Source of the DNA: Chloroflexota bacterium | Lineage (GTDB): Bacteria > Chloroflexota > UBA6077 > CF-72 | DNA: 33,113 nucleotides | Direction: 5' to 3' | NCBI GenBank assembly: GCA_019247515.1 | Contig: JAFAOS010000171.1 | Span: 1-33,113, forward strand | Part shown: positions 7,443 to 15,182 of the stretch, in pieces | Layout of the letters: every line of letters begins with the position of its first letter | How positions within the stretch are numbered: position 1 is the stretch's first letter | The notes under the pieces: generated by a model | The model's database searches: none | Seen by the model: the letters and a program-made list of their open reading frames with translations, nothing else | Told to the model about the DNA's origin: nothing | Made by a program: the position numbers and the translations under genes

Positions 7443-8963
7443 ATGCTGGCGTCGAAACGAATGCGAGACACCCTGGCGCGGCATCCGTGGCGGCTGATTG
7501 CTCCGGCAATTGCGCTCGCCGCGTGCGTCGCCGTCGGACTGGTCCTGCTCGTCAGCGGGCGACTTCAGCCGCCGACGCCCGCTGAGCCGCCCCCGCAAGC
7601 CGCCGCCAGCGCGCCCGAGCCGACCCTCATCAGTGTCGAAGCCACCGCGCAGGCAACCGAAGCGCTCGCGGAAGTCACGCCCGAGAGCACGCCCGAGCCG
7701 TCACCCTTCGCAGGCATCGCCGAACCCGCGCCGCAGCCGCCCGAGCGCGGCGGACCAGTTCACCACACCGTCGCCGAAGGCGAGGTGTTGTGGCAGATCG
7801 CCGAGCAATACAACCTGCGGCCCGAAACCATCCTGTGGGCCAACGACATTCAGGACCCCGACCTGCTGCTCATCGGTCAGGACCTGCTGATTCTGCCGAC
7901 CGATGGCGTGCTGTACACGGTCCGCGCGGGCGATCGGCTGGCCGACGTCGCCAATCGCTACGGGGTCGACCTGCAGGCGATCGTGGACGCCAACCACCTC
8001 GACAGTCCCGACCAGATTCAGGCTGGCGTCGACATCTTTCTGCCCGGGGGCCGTCCGCTCAGCGCCACGGCCGCTCCCTCGGCCGATAGCGCCCAGGCGC
8101 CTCAAGACGATCAGACCGAGGCGGTGGTGCTGCCCGACAACGTCGACGCCATGCTCAACGCCGGCTGGCTCACGACACGTGGCGTCACCAACCTGTTCAA
8201 GACGGCCGACGCCAACAGCGCGCTGCTGCATCAGCTGCCCGGCGCGGCGCCGCTGGAGCGAGTCAGTGGCGTGAGCCACGGGCGCATCCAGGTCCGCGAT
8301 CCGGGCGATGGTCGAACGCGCCAGGCAATGACTGGCTGGGTGGAGGCCGCCGATCTGGATGTCGGCCGCTCACCAGCGACCCGCTCCCTGCCGCAGGCGT
8401 ATCCGTCCGACACGGCCATGGACATCAATCACGTCTTCGCCCCGTACCGTTCGCAGCTGGATGGCACCCCCTTCGCCGAGGCCAACTGCGGGCCAACGAC
8501 GCTTGGCATGGCCCTCGACGCGTTCGGCGTCTCCATCACCCCCCGCCAGCTGCGCTCCGAAGCGCTCGATGCGCAGCACATGTACGGCAACGGTGTCGGC
8601 ACGCTCATCACCGCGCTGGCGCAGGTCGCGCAGGAACACGGTCTCCAGGCGCTCGATCTGCACGGGGACGACGGCTCCGTAAACCGCTGGAGCCTGGACG
8701 ACATTCGCGCGCACGTGCGCCTGGGCGAGCCGGTCATCGTCCAGGTGCGCTATCGCTCGCTGCCCGGGCGGGGGGGCGCCTACTACTTTGGCGACCACTA
8801 CATCCTGGTGACGGGCGTCGTCGGTGACGGCTTTCTGTACAACGATCCGATCGACGTCGACGGCGTGGGCTGGGATCGCGTCATCAGCGGCGCGACGCTA
8901 AACGCGGCGATGAACACCAGCGACGCGCGCTACGCGCACGCCGCGGTGGCCATCAGCCACTAG
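7443..8963 (+). CDS. Membrane-anchored LysM protein with SH3-like and C39-type cysteine peptidase domains
   Basis: The protein has 506 residues. An N-terminal membrane anchor (~18-37) is followed by a Pro/Ala/Glu-rich spacer. Two LysM repeats sit at ~107-152 and ~157-201. An SH3-like segment spans ~238-305 (GWLTTRGVTNLF ... MTGWVEAADLD). The C-terminal papain-like domain (~330-506) is of the peptidase C39_2 type, with C349 (ANCGPTT), H452 (GDHYILVTG) and N467-D468 (YNDP) in the catalytic order. It should sit on the outer face of the membrane, bound to the wall. The start ATG 7443 gives a clean anchor sequence; the open frame continues upstream but overlaps the acyltransferase. This is the second LysM protease in the window, with a different catalytic fold from the one at 3754. 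Confidence 0.87.
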   Translation: MLASKRMRDTLARHPWRLIAPAIALAACVAVGLVLLVSGRLQPPTPAEPPPQAAASAPEPTLISVEATAQATEALAEVTPESTPEPSPFAGIAEPAPQPPERGGPVHHTVAEGEVLWQIAEQYNLRPETILWANDIQDPDLLLIGQDLLILPTDGVLYTVRAGDRLADVANRYGVDLQAIVDANHLDSPDQIQAGVDIFLPGGRPLSATAAPSADSAQAPQDDQTEAVVLPDNVDAMLNAGWLTTRGVTNLFKTADANSALLHQLPGAAPLERVSGVSHGRIQVRDPGDGRTRQAMTGWVEAADLDVGRSPATRSLPQAYPSDTAMDINHVFAPYRSQLDGTPFAEANCGPTTLGMALDAFGVSITPRQLRSEALDAQHMYGNGVGTLITALAQVAQEHGLQALDLHGDDGSVNRWSLDDIRAHVRLGEPVIVQVRYRSLPGRGGAYYFGDHYILVTGVVGDGFLYNDPIDVDGVGWDRVISGATLNAAMNTSDARYAHAAVAISH

Positions 8964-8978
8964 CCGCCAGGCTGTGGT

Positions 8979-9383
8979 TTACGTCGCGGGCTCGAGCGTG
9001 CGACGCATCTCCTCGTACTGCTCGCGGCTGATCTCGCCAGCGGCGTAGCGGCGCCGAAGGATTTCGTCCGGCGTGTGTTCGAACGGGCCGCGCGGCGTCC
9101 CGGTGAAGCCGTCGTAGAAGCCACGCCGATAGCCGCGACCGCCCCTGACGACACGCAGGATCACGAACAAGATCAGACCGAAGAACAGCAGGCGCACCAG
9201 CAAGCCCATGCCCCAGATGCCAAAGAACCAGGGTCCGACGAACGGCCGGAAGCCGAGTGGACCGAACGGGCCGACCAGACCCCGCCCGAACAGCATGCCG
9301 CCACCCCACGACGAGGCAGCCAGCAGCACGACGGCGAGCAGCCCGAGACCAATCCACAGCACGCGAGATGTTGAGCGTTCCAT
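8979..9383 (-). CDS. SHOCT-domain membrane protein
   Basis: The 134 residues begin with a membrane helix (~9-26). A Gly/Pro/Phe/Trp-rich stretch and a second helix (~56-75) follow. An arginine-rich turn comes next, then a C-terminal SHOCT domain (HTPDEILRRRYAAGEISREQYEEM, ~103-127). SHOCT is a short oligomerisation motif found at the ends of many small membrane proteins. The function is unknown. The start at ATG 9383 has an upstream purine-rich AGAGGAAAGG element, suggesting a leader. It is convergent with the LysM-C39 gene at only 15 bases distance. Confidence 0.8.
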   Translation of the reverse strand: MERSTSRVLWIGLGLLAVVLLAASSWGGGMLFGRGLVGPFGPLGFRPFVGPWFFGIWGMGLLVRLLFFGLILFVILRVVRGGRGYRRGFYDGFTGTPRGPFEHTPDEILRRRYAAGEISREQYEEMRRTLEPAT

Positions 9384-9488
9384 ATTTGTGTGTGCCTTTC
9401 CTCTTGCTGGTTCTACGCGGCTGCGCGGCCAGGTGTTGCACATGCTTTTCGAGGCACACAACAATCGAAACCGAGAGGACGGACAGCG

Positions 9489-10295
9489 ATGGCAAACGTG
9501 GCTTTGATAACAGGCGCCAGTCGAGGGATCGGCGCGGCTATTGCGCAGCGCTTCGCCGCTGGCGGCTTCGCGGTGGGCATCACCGCGCGCACGCAGCACG
9601 AGGGCGACCATCGCCTCGAGGGCAGCCTGGACAACACCGCCAGCCGCATCCGTGCCGCGGGCGGAAGCGTGCTGCCGATCACCGCCGACCTCGCCCGGCA
9701 GGCGGACCGCGCGCGCATCGTCGAGACCGTCGAGCGCGAGCTCGGACCCATCGACGTGCTGGTCAACAACGCCGCCGTGACGTATTTTGAGCCCGTTCGC
9801 GACTTTCCCGAGCGTCACTACCAGGTGATGTTCGACGTGCAGGTCCGCGCCACGTTCGAGCTCGCCCAGCGGGTCCTGCCCGGCATGCGCGAGCGGCACC
9901 GCGGCTGGATTCTGAACATCTCGTCGCGGGCAGCGGTGCACCCGGCCGGGCCGCCGTACACCGGCCGCGGCGGGTCGACCGTCTATGGCATGTGCAAAGC
10001 GGCTATCGAGCGATTTTCCTCGGGTCTGGCCTCCGAGGTGTACGCCGACGGGATCGCCGTCAATGCCCTGTCACCCTCGGGGTTGGTCCCGACGCCCGGC
10101 GTCGTGTTCCACCACCTGACCGACGGCGTCTCCGAGGATCGGCTCGAGGCGCCCGAAGTCATGGCCGAGGCCGCCTATGCGCTGTGCACCGGCGATCCGG
10201 CGCGCGTCACCGGCAAAGTGACGTATGCAAAACCTATCCTCGAGGAGCTGGGTGTGCCGGTGCCGCCCTCACCCCCCGCCCTCTCCCAGAGGTAG
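9489..10295 (+). CDS. Short-chain dehydrogenase/reductase (SDR)
   Basis: The 268-residue Rossmann enzyme has the classical SDR features: TGASRGIG (8-15) for NAD(P) binding, NNAA (93-96), a catalytic serine in NISSRA (S145/S146) and YGMCK with Y166 and K170. A Ser-Gly...PTPG loop follows where substrate usually binds. The substrate cannot be assigned. The start ATG 9489 has a GAGAGGA element upstream. The last nine residues (from PSPPALSQR) and the stop codon are encoded by the hairpin repeat at 10266-10299, so the original C-terminus seems to have been replaced or extended by the repeat. Confidence 0.87.
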   Translation: MANVALITGASRGIGAAIAQRFAAGGFAVGITARTQHEGDHRLEGSLDNTASRIRAAGGSVLPITADLARQADRARIVETVERELGPIDVLVNNAAVTYFEPVRDFPERHYQVMFDVQVRATFELAQRVLPGMRERHRGWILNISSRAAVHPAGPPYTGRGGSTVYGMCKAAIERFSSGLASEVYADGIAVNALSPSGLVPTPGVVFHHLTDGVSEDRLEAPEVMAEAAYALCTGDPARVTGKVTYAKPILEELGVPVPPSPPALSQR

Positions 10296-10371
10296 AGGGA
10301 GCCGCCGCTAGCGGGCGGTCCAGCCGCCCTCTCCCAGAGGTAGAGGGAGCCGCCGCTAGCGCGCGGTCCAG
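10276..10371. repeat. 48-bp tandem duplication containing the hairpin repeat and a gene 3' end
   Basis: Bases 10276-10323 are repeated at 10324-10371 with one visible difference (G at 10314, C at 10362). Each copy contains the CCCTCTCCC/GGTAGAGGG hairpin (10279-10299 and 10327-10347) plus the last codons and stop of the minus-strand SDR (stop at 10356-10358, copied at 10308-10310). The left edge overlaps the end of the plus-strand SDR. Confidence 0.85.
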
Positions 10372-11153
10372 CCGCCGTCGACCACCAGCGTGTGGCCGTT
10401 CATGTAGTCCGAATCCGACGAGGCCAGGTAGACCGCCGCGGCGGCCACGTCCTCGGCGGAGCCGCGCGCACCCAGCGGGACGATCTGCGCCAGACGATCC
10501 GGTGACAGCGCGCCCACGCCGGTACCGCTCATCTCCGGCGCGGTGTCGCCCAGGATCTCCATCGAGTTCTGCCGCAGGCTGGTGGCGATCGAGCCGGGGC
10601 AGATCGCGTTGACACGAATGCCCAGCGGCCCGTATTCGCAGGCCAGCTGACGGGTCAGGCCAACGATCGCGTGCTTGGACATCGTGTACGTGCAGCCGCC
10701 GCCCATCGCCACCAGGCCGGCGACCGACGCCATGTTGATGATCTTGCCGCGACCGGCCGGCACCATCTCCGCCAGCGCGCGCTTGCAACCGAAAAATACG
10801 CCACGCACGTTGATGGCCATGACCTGGTCGAACAGCTCGAACGACGTATCCAGGCAGGTGGCGTAGCCGTCCAGCACGCCGGCGTTGTTGACGATCACGT
10901 CCAGCCGACCGAGCTGCTGGATGGTCTCGGACACCAGCCGGTCGACCGCATCCCAGTCGCGCACGTCCGTCGGCACGAAGATGGCGCGACCGCCGGCGCG
11001 CACGATGGCGGCCTCGGCGGCTTCGCCGCGCGGTTCGGAGAATTCGCCAATCGCGACGGCGGCCCCGTCACGCGCGTAAGCAGTGGCGATCGCCAGACCG
11101 TTGCCAGAGCCGGCGCCGGTCACCACGGCGACTCGCCCATCCAGGCGACCCAT
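10356..11153 (-). CDS. Short-chain dehydrogenase/reductase (SDR)
   Basis: The 265-residue classical SDR has TGAGSGNG (12-19), NNAG (89-92), the catalytic serine S143 in MASVAG, and YTMSK with Y156 and K160. It has the PGSIAT loop near 191-196 and the C-terminal GHTLVVDGGW signature of the FabG-like branch. The substrate is unknown. The second motif glycine is followed by Asn (GSGNG rather than GSGIG), a mild deviation. It is transcribed away from the UDG gene, with a TAACAT box 6 bases before the ATG, and is convergent with the SDR at 9489. The two SDRs differ clearly in sequence, so they are not a recent duplication. Confidence 0.88.
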   Translation of the reverse strand: MGRLDGRVAVVTGAGSGNGLAIATAYARDGAAVAIGEFSEPRGEAAEAAIVRAGGRAIFVPTDVRDWDAVDRLVSETIQQLGRLDVIVNNAGVLDGYATCLDTSFELFDQVMAINVRGVFFGCKRALAEMVPAGRGKIINMASVAGLVAMGGGCTYTMSKHAIVGLTRQLACEYGPLGIRVNAICPGSIATSLRQNSMEILGDTAPEMSGTGVGALSPDRLAQIVPLGARGSAEDVAAAAVYLASSDSDYMNGHTLVVDGGWTAR

Positions 11154-11159
11154 GGCGCG

Positions 11160-11165
11160 ATGTTA
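11160..11165 (-). promoter_or_regulatory. TANNNT -10 box of a probable leaderless promoter
   Basis: On the minus strand TAACAT ends 6 bases before the ATG at 11153. Confidence 0.45.
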
Positions 11166-11174
11166 GGTGTCCAG

Positions 11175-11180
11175 TAGCCT
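11175..11180 (+). promoter_or_regulatory. TANNNT -10 box of a probable leaderless promoter
   Basis: TAGCCT ends 8 bases before the ATG at 11189. With the opposing TAACAT box the two -10 elements are only 9 bases apart inside a 35-base intergenic region, so each promoter's -35 region lies within the opposite gene. Confidence 0.45.
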
Positions 11181-11188
11181 GCAGTTGA

Positions 11189-11851
11189 ATGGTCGACTCG
11201 CTCGGGCGCATTACCGCGGAGGTGGTCGCTTGCCGCAAGTGTCCGCGACTGGTCGCGTGGCGCGAGCAAATCGGACGCGAAAAGCGAGCAGCCTTTCGCG
11301 AGGACGACTACTGGGCCCGACCCATTCCAGGCTTTGGCGATCCGCATGCGTCGCTGCTGCTGGTGGGTCTGGCACCGGCGGCGCACGGGGGCAATCGCAC
11401 CGGGCGCATCTTCACGGGCGATCGCTCGGGCGACTGGCTGTTCGGGGCGCTCTACCGAGCGGGCTACGCGAACCAGCCGACCAGCGTCAACCGCGACGAC
11501 GGCTTGCGGCTCATCGGCGCGTACATCTCGGCATGCGTGCGCTGCGCGCCGCCGGCCAACAAGCCAACGCTGTTGGAGCGCGACACCTGCCTGCCGTATC
11601 TCGCGCGCGAGCTGCGCCAGCTCAGTGGAGTCAAGGTCATCGTCTGCCTGGGGAAATTCGCCTACGACGGCGTGGCCCAGGTCCTCCACCTCAAACGCCG
11701 GCCGGCGTTCGGCCACGGCGTGGAGGCCCCGCTCCCGGACGGGCGCACCATCGTCTGCTCCTTTCACCCGTCGCAACAAAACACGTTCACGGGCAAGCTC
11801 ACCCTGGCGATGTTCGACGCGGTGTTTGAAAGGGCACGCCAGTTGTCGTGA
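11189..11851 (+). CDS. Uracil-DNA glycosylase, family 5 (UDGb)
   Basis: The 220 residues carry the family 5 motifs: GLAPAAHGGNRTGR (60-73), FTGDRSGDWL (75-84) and HPSQQN (193-198). Cysteines C15-x2-C18 and C119/C134 (with C116 close by) are placed to hold the [4Fe-4S] cluster of iron-sulfur UDGs. Family 5 lacks the usual polar catalytic residue of other UDGs in motif A and removes uracil, and in known members also hypoxanthine, from DNA. The product acts first in base excision repair. The stop overlaps the polX GTG by 4 bases (GTGA), implying coupled translation, so the glycosylase and the gap-filling polymerase/nuclease are made together. Confidence 0.93.
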   Translation: MVDSLGRITAEVVACRKCPRLVAWREQIGREKRAAFREDDYWARPIPGFGDPHASLLLVGLAPAAHGGNRTGRIFTGDRSGDWLFGALYRAGYANQPTSVNRDDGLRLIGAYISACVRCAPPANKPTLLERDTCLPYLARELRQLSGVKVIVCLGKFAYDGVAQVLHLKRRPAFGHGVEAPLPDGRTIVCSFHPSQQNTFTGKLTLAMFDAVFERARQLS

Positions 11852-13569
11852 AGAACCGCGAGGTCGCCAACGCCCTGCGCGAGCTGGCCGACAGCATGGA
11901 GCTTCTCGGCGAAGACCGCTACCGGGTGGCCAACTATCGCGACGCGGCCACGCGCGTCGAGCACCACTACGAGCCAATCGAGGACATGGCCGCCGAGCAT
12001 CGCGTCGAACAGTTGCATGGCGTGGGCAAGTCGATTGGCGCCAAGATCGTCGAGTACCTGGACACCGGCACGCTGGCCGCCATCGAGGAGCGCCGCCCGC
12101 GCGTCCCCGAAGCCGCGTTGCGCCTGATGCAGGTACCCGGTATCGGACCCAGGCGGGCGATGCAGTTCGCCCAGGAGCTGAACGTGCGAACCATCGGCGA
12201 CCTGCAGGCCGCGCTCGACAGCGGTCAGATTGCCGCCCTGCCCCGGCTCGGCGAAAAGATAGCCGACGCACTGCGCCAGGAGCTCCAGCGGCTGGACGCC
12301 CGCTCGCAGCGCTTGCCGCTGGCGATAGCCTTGCCGGCCGCCGAGGAAGTCATCCGCCAGTTGCAGGCGTGCCCGGCGGTGGAATCGATCGCGCCGGCGG
12401 GCAGCATCCGCCGCTGGAAGGAGACCACCGGCGACATCGACATCCTGGTCGCGTCGACCGATCCGCTCGCGGTCATCGCCGCCTTCACCTCGCTGCCGCT
12501 GGTGAAACGCGTCCTGGGCGCGGGAGACACTCGGGCCTCGATCGTCAGCGTCGCCGACGTCCAGATCGACCTGCGCGTGGTGGCACCTGAGGCAATTGGC
12601 GCGGCGCTGCAGTACTTCACCGGCTCGAAGGAGCACAACGTCGCGCTGCGCGCGCTCGCCGTACGCAAGGGCCTGAAGATCAACGAGTACGGCGTCTTTC
12701 CCGTCGACGACGACTCGCGCAATCTCGGCAGCCGTACCGAGACCGAGGTGTACGCCGCCGTCGGCCTGCCCTGGATTCCGCCCGAGCTGCGCGAAGGCGC
12801 GGGCGAGCTCGTCCTCGCCCGTACGGGCACGCTGCCGCGGCTGGTGGAGCTTGCCGATATTCGCGGCGACCTCCATCTTCACACCCGACTCACGGACGGC
12901 TCGAGCACGATCGCCGAAATGGTCGCGGCCTGCGCTGCACGGGGTTACGAGTACATGGCCATCACCGACCACAGCCAGGCGCTGGGCGTCACTGGTGGCC
13001 TCACGGAAGATGAGCTGCGCGTCGAGCACGAACAGATCCGCGCCTTGCAGTCGCAGCATCCGTCGATGCGCCTGTTGTGCGGCGTCGAGGTGGACATCCA
13101 CATTGACGAACGGCTGGACTGCAGCGACGCGTTTCTCGAATCGTGCGACGTGGTCGTGGCTTCGATCCATTCGGCATTGCAAAAACCGCGTGACGTGCAG
13201 ACGTCGCGGCTGATCGCCGCCATCGAGAACCCGCACGTGGACGCCATCGCGCATCCGACCGGGCGGCTGCTGGGCAAGCGACCCGGCTACGAGATCGATC
13301 TCGGCGCGGTGCTGGACGCGCTGGCGCGCACGGGTACGGCCATCGAGGTGAGCGGCCAACCGCAGCGACTCGATCTGGACGCCGACGGCATTCGCGCCGC
13401 CATCGATCGGGGTGTCCTGCTGCTCCTGAACACCGACTCGCATGCCGCCGACCAGGTCAGCGGCTTGATGCGCTACGCGGTCGGTACCGCGCGGCGTGGC
13501 GGGGCGACCGCCGACAGCATCGTCAACACGCGCGACCTCGACGGCCTGCTGCGGTGGCTGAACCGATAA
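11848..13569 (+). CDS. polX: DNA polymerase/3'-5' exonuclease PolX
   Basis: The 573-residue length is normal for bacterial PolX. Two helix-hairpin-helix units are visible near 55-68 ([12 protein letters not shown]) and 94-107 ([12 protein letters not shown]). The family X palm has [16 protein letters not shown] with metal ligands D196 and D198, and the third aspartate D241 (VQIDLRV). The C-terminal PHP domain (from ~338) has the full metal-site series: H343/H345 (DLHLHT), D374-H375 (TDHS), E414, H441, H469 and D530/H532 (NTDSH). It fills short gaps and trims 3' ends in base excision repair. The start is GTG 11848, overlapping the UDG stop. Confidence 0.96.
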   Translation: MKNREVANALRELADSMELLGEDRYRVANYRDAATRVEHHYEPIEDMAAEHRVEQLHGVGKSIGAKIVEYLDTGTLAAIEERRPRVPEAALRLMQVPGIGPRRAMQFAQELNVRTIGDLQAALDSGQIAALPRLGEKIADALRQELQRLDARSQRLPLAIALPAAEEVIRQLQACPAVESIAPAGSIRRWKETTGDIDILVASTDPLAVIAAFTSLPLVKRVLGAGDTRASIVSVADVQIDLRVVAPEAIGAALQYFTGSKEHNVALRALAVRKGLKINEYGVFPVDDDSRNLGSRTETEVYAAVGLPWIPPELREGAGELVLARTGTLPRLVELADIRGDLHLHTRLTDGSSTIAEMVAACAARGYEYMAITDHSQALGVTGGLTEDELRVEHEQIRALQSQHPSMRLLCGVEVDIHIDERLDCSDAFLESCDVVVASIHSALQKPRDVQTSRLIAAIENPHVDAIAHPTGRLLGKRPGYEIDLGAVLDALARTGTAIEVSGQPQRLDLDADGIRAAIDRGVLLLLNTDSHAADQVSGLMRYAVGTARRGGATADSIVNTRDLDGLLRWLNR

Positions 13570-13597
13570 ACCTACCGAAAATACTGGCCCGGCCTCT

Positions 13598-13622
13598 ACC
13601 AGGGCGGAGGATGGCCCCTGGT
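13598..13622. terminator. Possible hairpin after polX
   Basis: ACCAGGG (13598-13604) pairs with CCCTGGT (13616-13622) around an 11-base loop. No T-run follows, so it may be only a weak or Rho-assisted stop. Confidence 0.3.
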
Positions 13623-13633
13623 TTCGGGGTGTC

Positions 13634-13639
13634 TAGAGT
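13634..13639 (+). promoter_or_regulatory. TANNNT -10 box of a probable leaderless promoter
   Basis: TAGAGT ends 6 bases before ATG 13646. No Shine-Dalgarno is present. Confidence 0.5.
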
Positions 13640-13645
13640 TGTGGC

Positions 13646-14548
13646 ATGGCTACAGAGCTCACCTCTTTTTCGAACCAGCTCGCCGACGCGGTGCAGTCGG
13701 CGGGCGCCTGGACCGTTCGAGTCCAGGCGCGCCGGGGACCGGCCGCCTCAGGCATCGCCCTCGCCGCCGACCTGGTCCTGACTGCCGACCACGTCGTCGA
13801 TCCTTCTCGCGAAGACTCGATTCGCATCGGCCTGCCGGATGGCTCCGAGGTTGGCGGCTCGGTAGTCGGCCGCGATCCGGCCACCGACATCGCCATCTTG
13901 CGCGTCGCCTCGGGGAGCCTCACGCCCGCCACGCCAGGCGCGGACGAACCGCGCACCGGCGGCCTCGCCGTCGTCATCGGCCGCCCGGGCAGCCAGCTGA
14001 ACGCCAGCCTCGGCCTGATCACCGGCATGGCCGGTCCAACACGCACGCGCCGCGGCGGGATGCTGGAGCGCTTCATCATGGTTGACGCCGTGATGTACCC
14101 CGGCTTTTCGGGCGGACCACTGGTGGACACCGAGGGCCACGTCCTGGGCATGATCACCAGCGGCCTCGGCTTCGGCGGACCCGCCGTCGCGCTCCCCTGG
14201 TCGCTGGTCACCCAGGTCGCCGAGACACTCAAGACGCACGGCAAGGTTGCCCGCGGCTATCTCGGCATCGGCAGCCAGCCGGTGACGCTGTCGGCCCAGG
14301 CGAAGGAACTGGCTGGCGGACAGGAACGCGGGCTGCTCGTCATCCAGGTCGCCGAGGGCGGACCGGCCGCGACCGGCGGCGTGCTGCAGGGCGATATTCT
14401 CGTCAAACTGGATGGAAATCCGATCGGCAATGCGGATGACTTGCAGGGACTGCTCAGTCCGAACCGCGTGGGGAGCAGCGTGACCGCATCCGTGGTGCGC
14501 GGCGGCGAGCTGCGCGACGTGAGCGTAACGGTCGGCTCGCGCGAGTGA
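13646..14548 (+). CDS. HtrA-like trypsin-fold serine protease with PDZ domain, no signal peptide
   Basis: The protein has 300 residues. The protease domain (~15-200) holds a complete triad: H49 (TADHVV), D81 (ATDIAIL) and S155 (GFSGGPLV, where most relatives have GNSGG). A PDZ domain follows (~205-298) with the carboxylate-binding YLGIGS loop and the GGVLQGDILVKLDG region. HtrA/DegP proteins normally have a signal peptide or membrane anchor. None is visible here, and the -10 box directly before the ATG argues against a missed upstream start. The protein may therefore work in the cytoplasm. It is followed after 7 bases by an atypical LuxR-type regulator, so the two probably act together. Confidence 0.88.
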   Translation: MATELTSFSNQLADAVQSAGAWTVRVQARRGPAASGIALAADLVLTADHVVDPSREDSIRIGLPDGSEVGGSVVGRDPATDIAILRVASGSLTPATPGADEPRTGGLAVVIGRPGSQLNASLGLITGMAGPTRTRRGGMLERFIMVDAVMYPGFSGGPLVDTEGHVLGMITSGLGFGGPAVALPWSLVTQVAETLKTHGKVARGYLGIGSQPVTLSAQAKELAGGQERGLLVIQVAEGGPAATGGVLQGDILVKLDGNPIGNADDLQGLLSPNRVGSSVTASVVRGGELRDVSVTVGSRE

Positions 14549-14555
14549 TGATGCC

Positions 14556-15158
14556 GTGGCCGTCGTGACCGTCGTCGCCGGCTTGCCGAGCGTCCGGCTC
14601 GGTCTGGCCGACATGCTCTCGAGCCACGGCCACAGCGTGCTTGCCGAGGACGAGCCGAACGACGGCGCGACGGTATGGGTGCTCGATTCGCCGAGTGTGC
14701 CCGCGCTGGATGCTGTGATGGCCCAGCGCTACTCGGATACGCCCCGCTCGGCGGTGGTGCTCTCCGACGAGGCGGGGATGGCCAATCAACTGGCGCGTGC
14801 CGGGCTGCGCGGCTGGGCTTGCCTGGCGCGCGACGCGGACGCCGATCAACTGGACCTGGCTGTCCGCTCGGCGGAGGCGGGCCTGGTGCTGCTGGACCTG
14901 CCTCTGGCCGCCACGTCGCTGGCTCTACCGGCGCTGGCGGCTGGCACGGCCGAGAGCATGGAGCCGCTCACCGCGCGCGAGCTGCAGGTGCTGCAGCTTG
15001 TGGCCCAGGGGCTGCCGAACAAGGGCATCGCGCGCCGACTGGGCATCAGCGAAAACACGGCCAAGTTCCACGTGGCGTCGCTGTGCGGCAAGCTGGGAGC
15101 CTCGAGCCGCACCGAAGCCGTGACCCTCGCCGCGCGGCGGGGCCTGATCCTGCTCTGA
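14556..15158 (+). CDS. LuxR/NarL-type DNA-binding regulator with degenerate receiver domain
   Basis: The protein has 200 residues. The C-terminal LuxR helix-turn-helix (~135-200) is canonical: LTARELQVLQLVAQGLPNKG, then IARRLGISENTAKFHVASL. The N-terminal ~120 residues have the length and layout of a receiver domain, with D44 in WVLDSPSVP at the phosphorylation position. But the acidic pair normally present after the first strand (DDHP type) is replaced by AGLP (8-11), and the usual Lys near residue 91 reads LAR. Mg-dependent phosphorylation is therefore doubtful, and the protein may be controlled by another signal. The start is GTG 14556, just after the HtrA-like gene. No histidine kinase lies nearby. 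Confidence 0.85.
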   Translation: MAVVTVVAGLPSVRLGLADMLSSHGHSVLAEDEPNDGATVWVLDSPSVPALDAVMAQRYSDTPRSAVVLSDEAGMANQLARAGLRGWACLARDADADQLDLAVRSAEAGLVLLDLPLAATSLALPALAAGTAESMEPLTARELQVLQLVAQGLPNKGIARRLGISENTAKFHVASLCGKLGASSRTEAVTLAARRGLILL

Positions 15159-15182
15159 TCCGGGTCTGAGCCGCTCGCGCCC

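Noticed and set aside
10021..10370. The two neighbouring SDR genes as a recent inverted duplication
   Set aside because: Their proteins share only family motifs and differ in length and loops. Similarity at the DNA level is limited to the duplicated 3' repeat.
10276..10371. The repeated hairpin unit as a CRISPR array
   Set aside because: There are only two contiguous copies of 48 bp without unique spacers, and they include gene 3' codons. It is a tandem duplication.
11764..13443. 559-codon open frame antisense to polX
   Set aside because: PolX on the other strand has all catalytic motifs. The antisense frame has repetitive charged composition and no family features.
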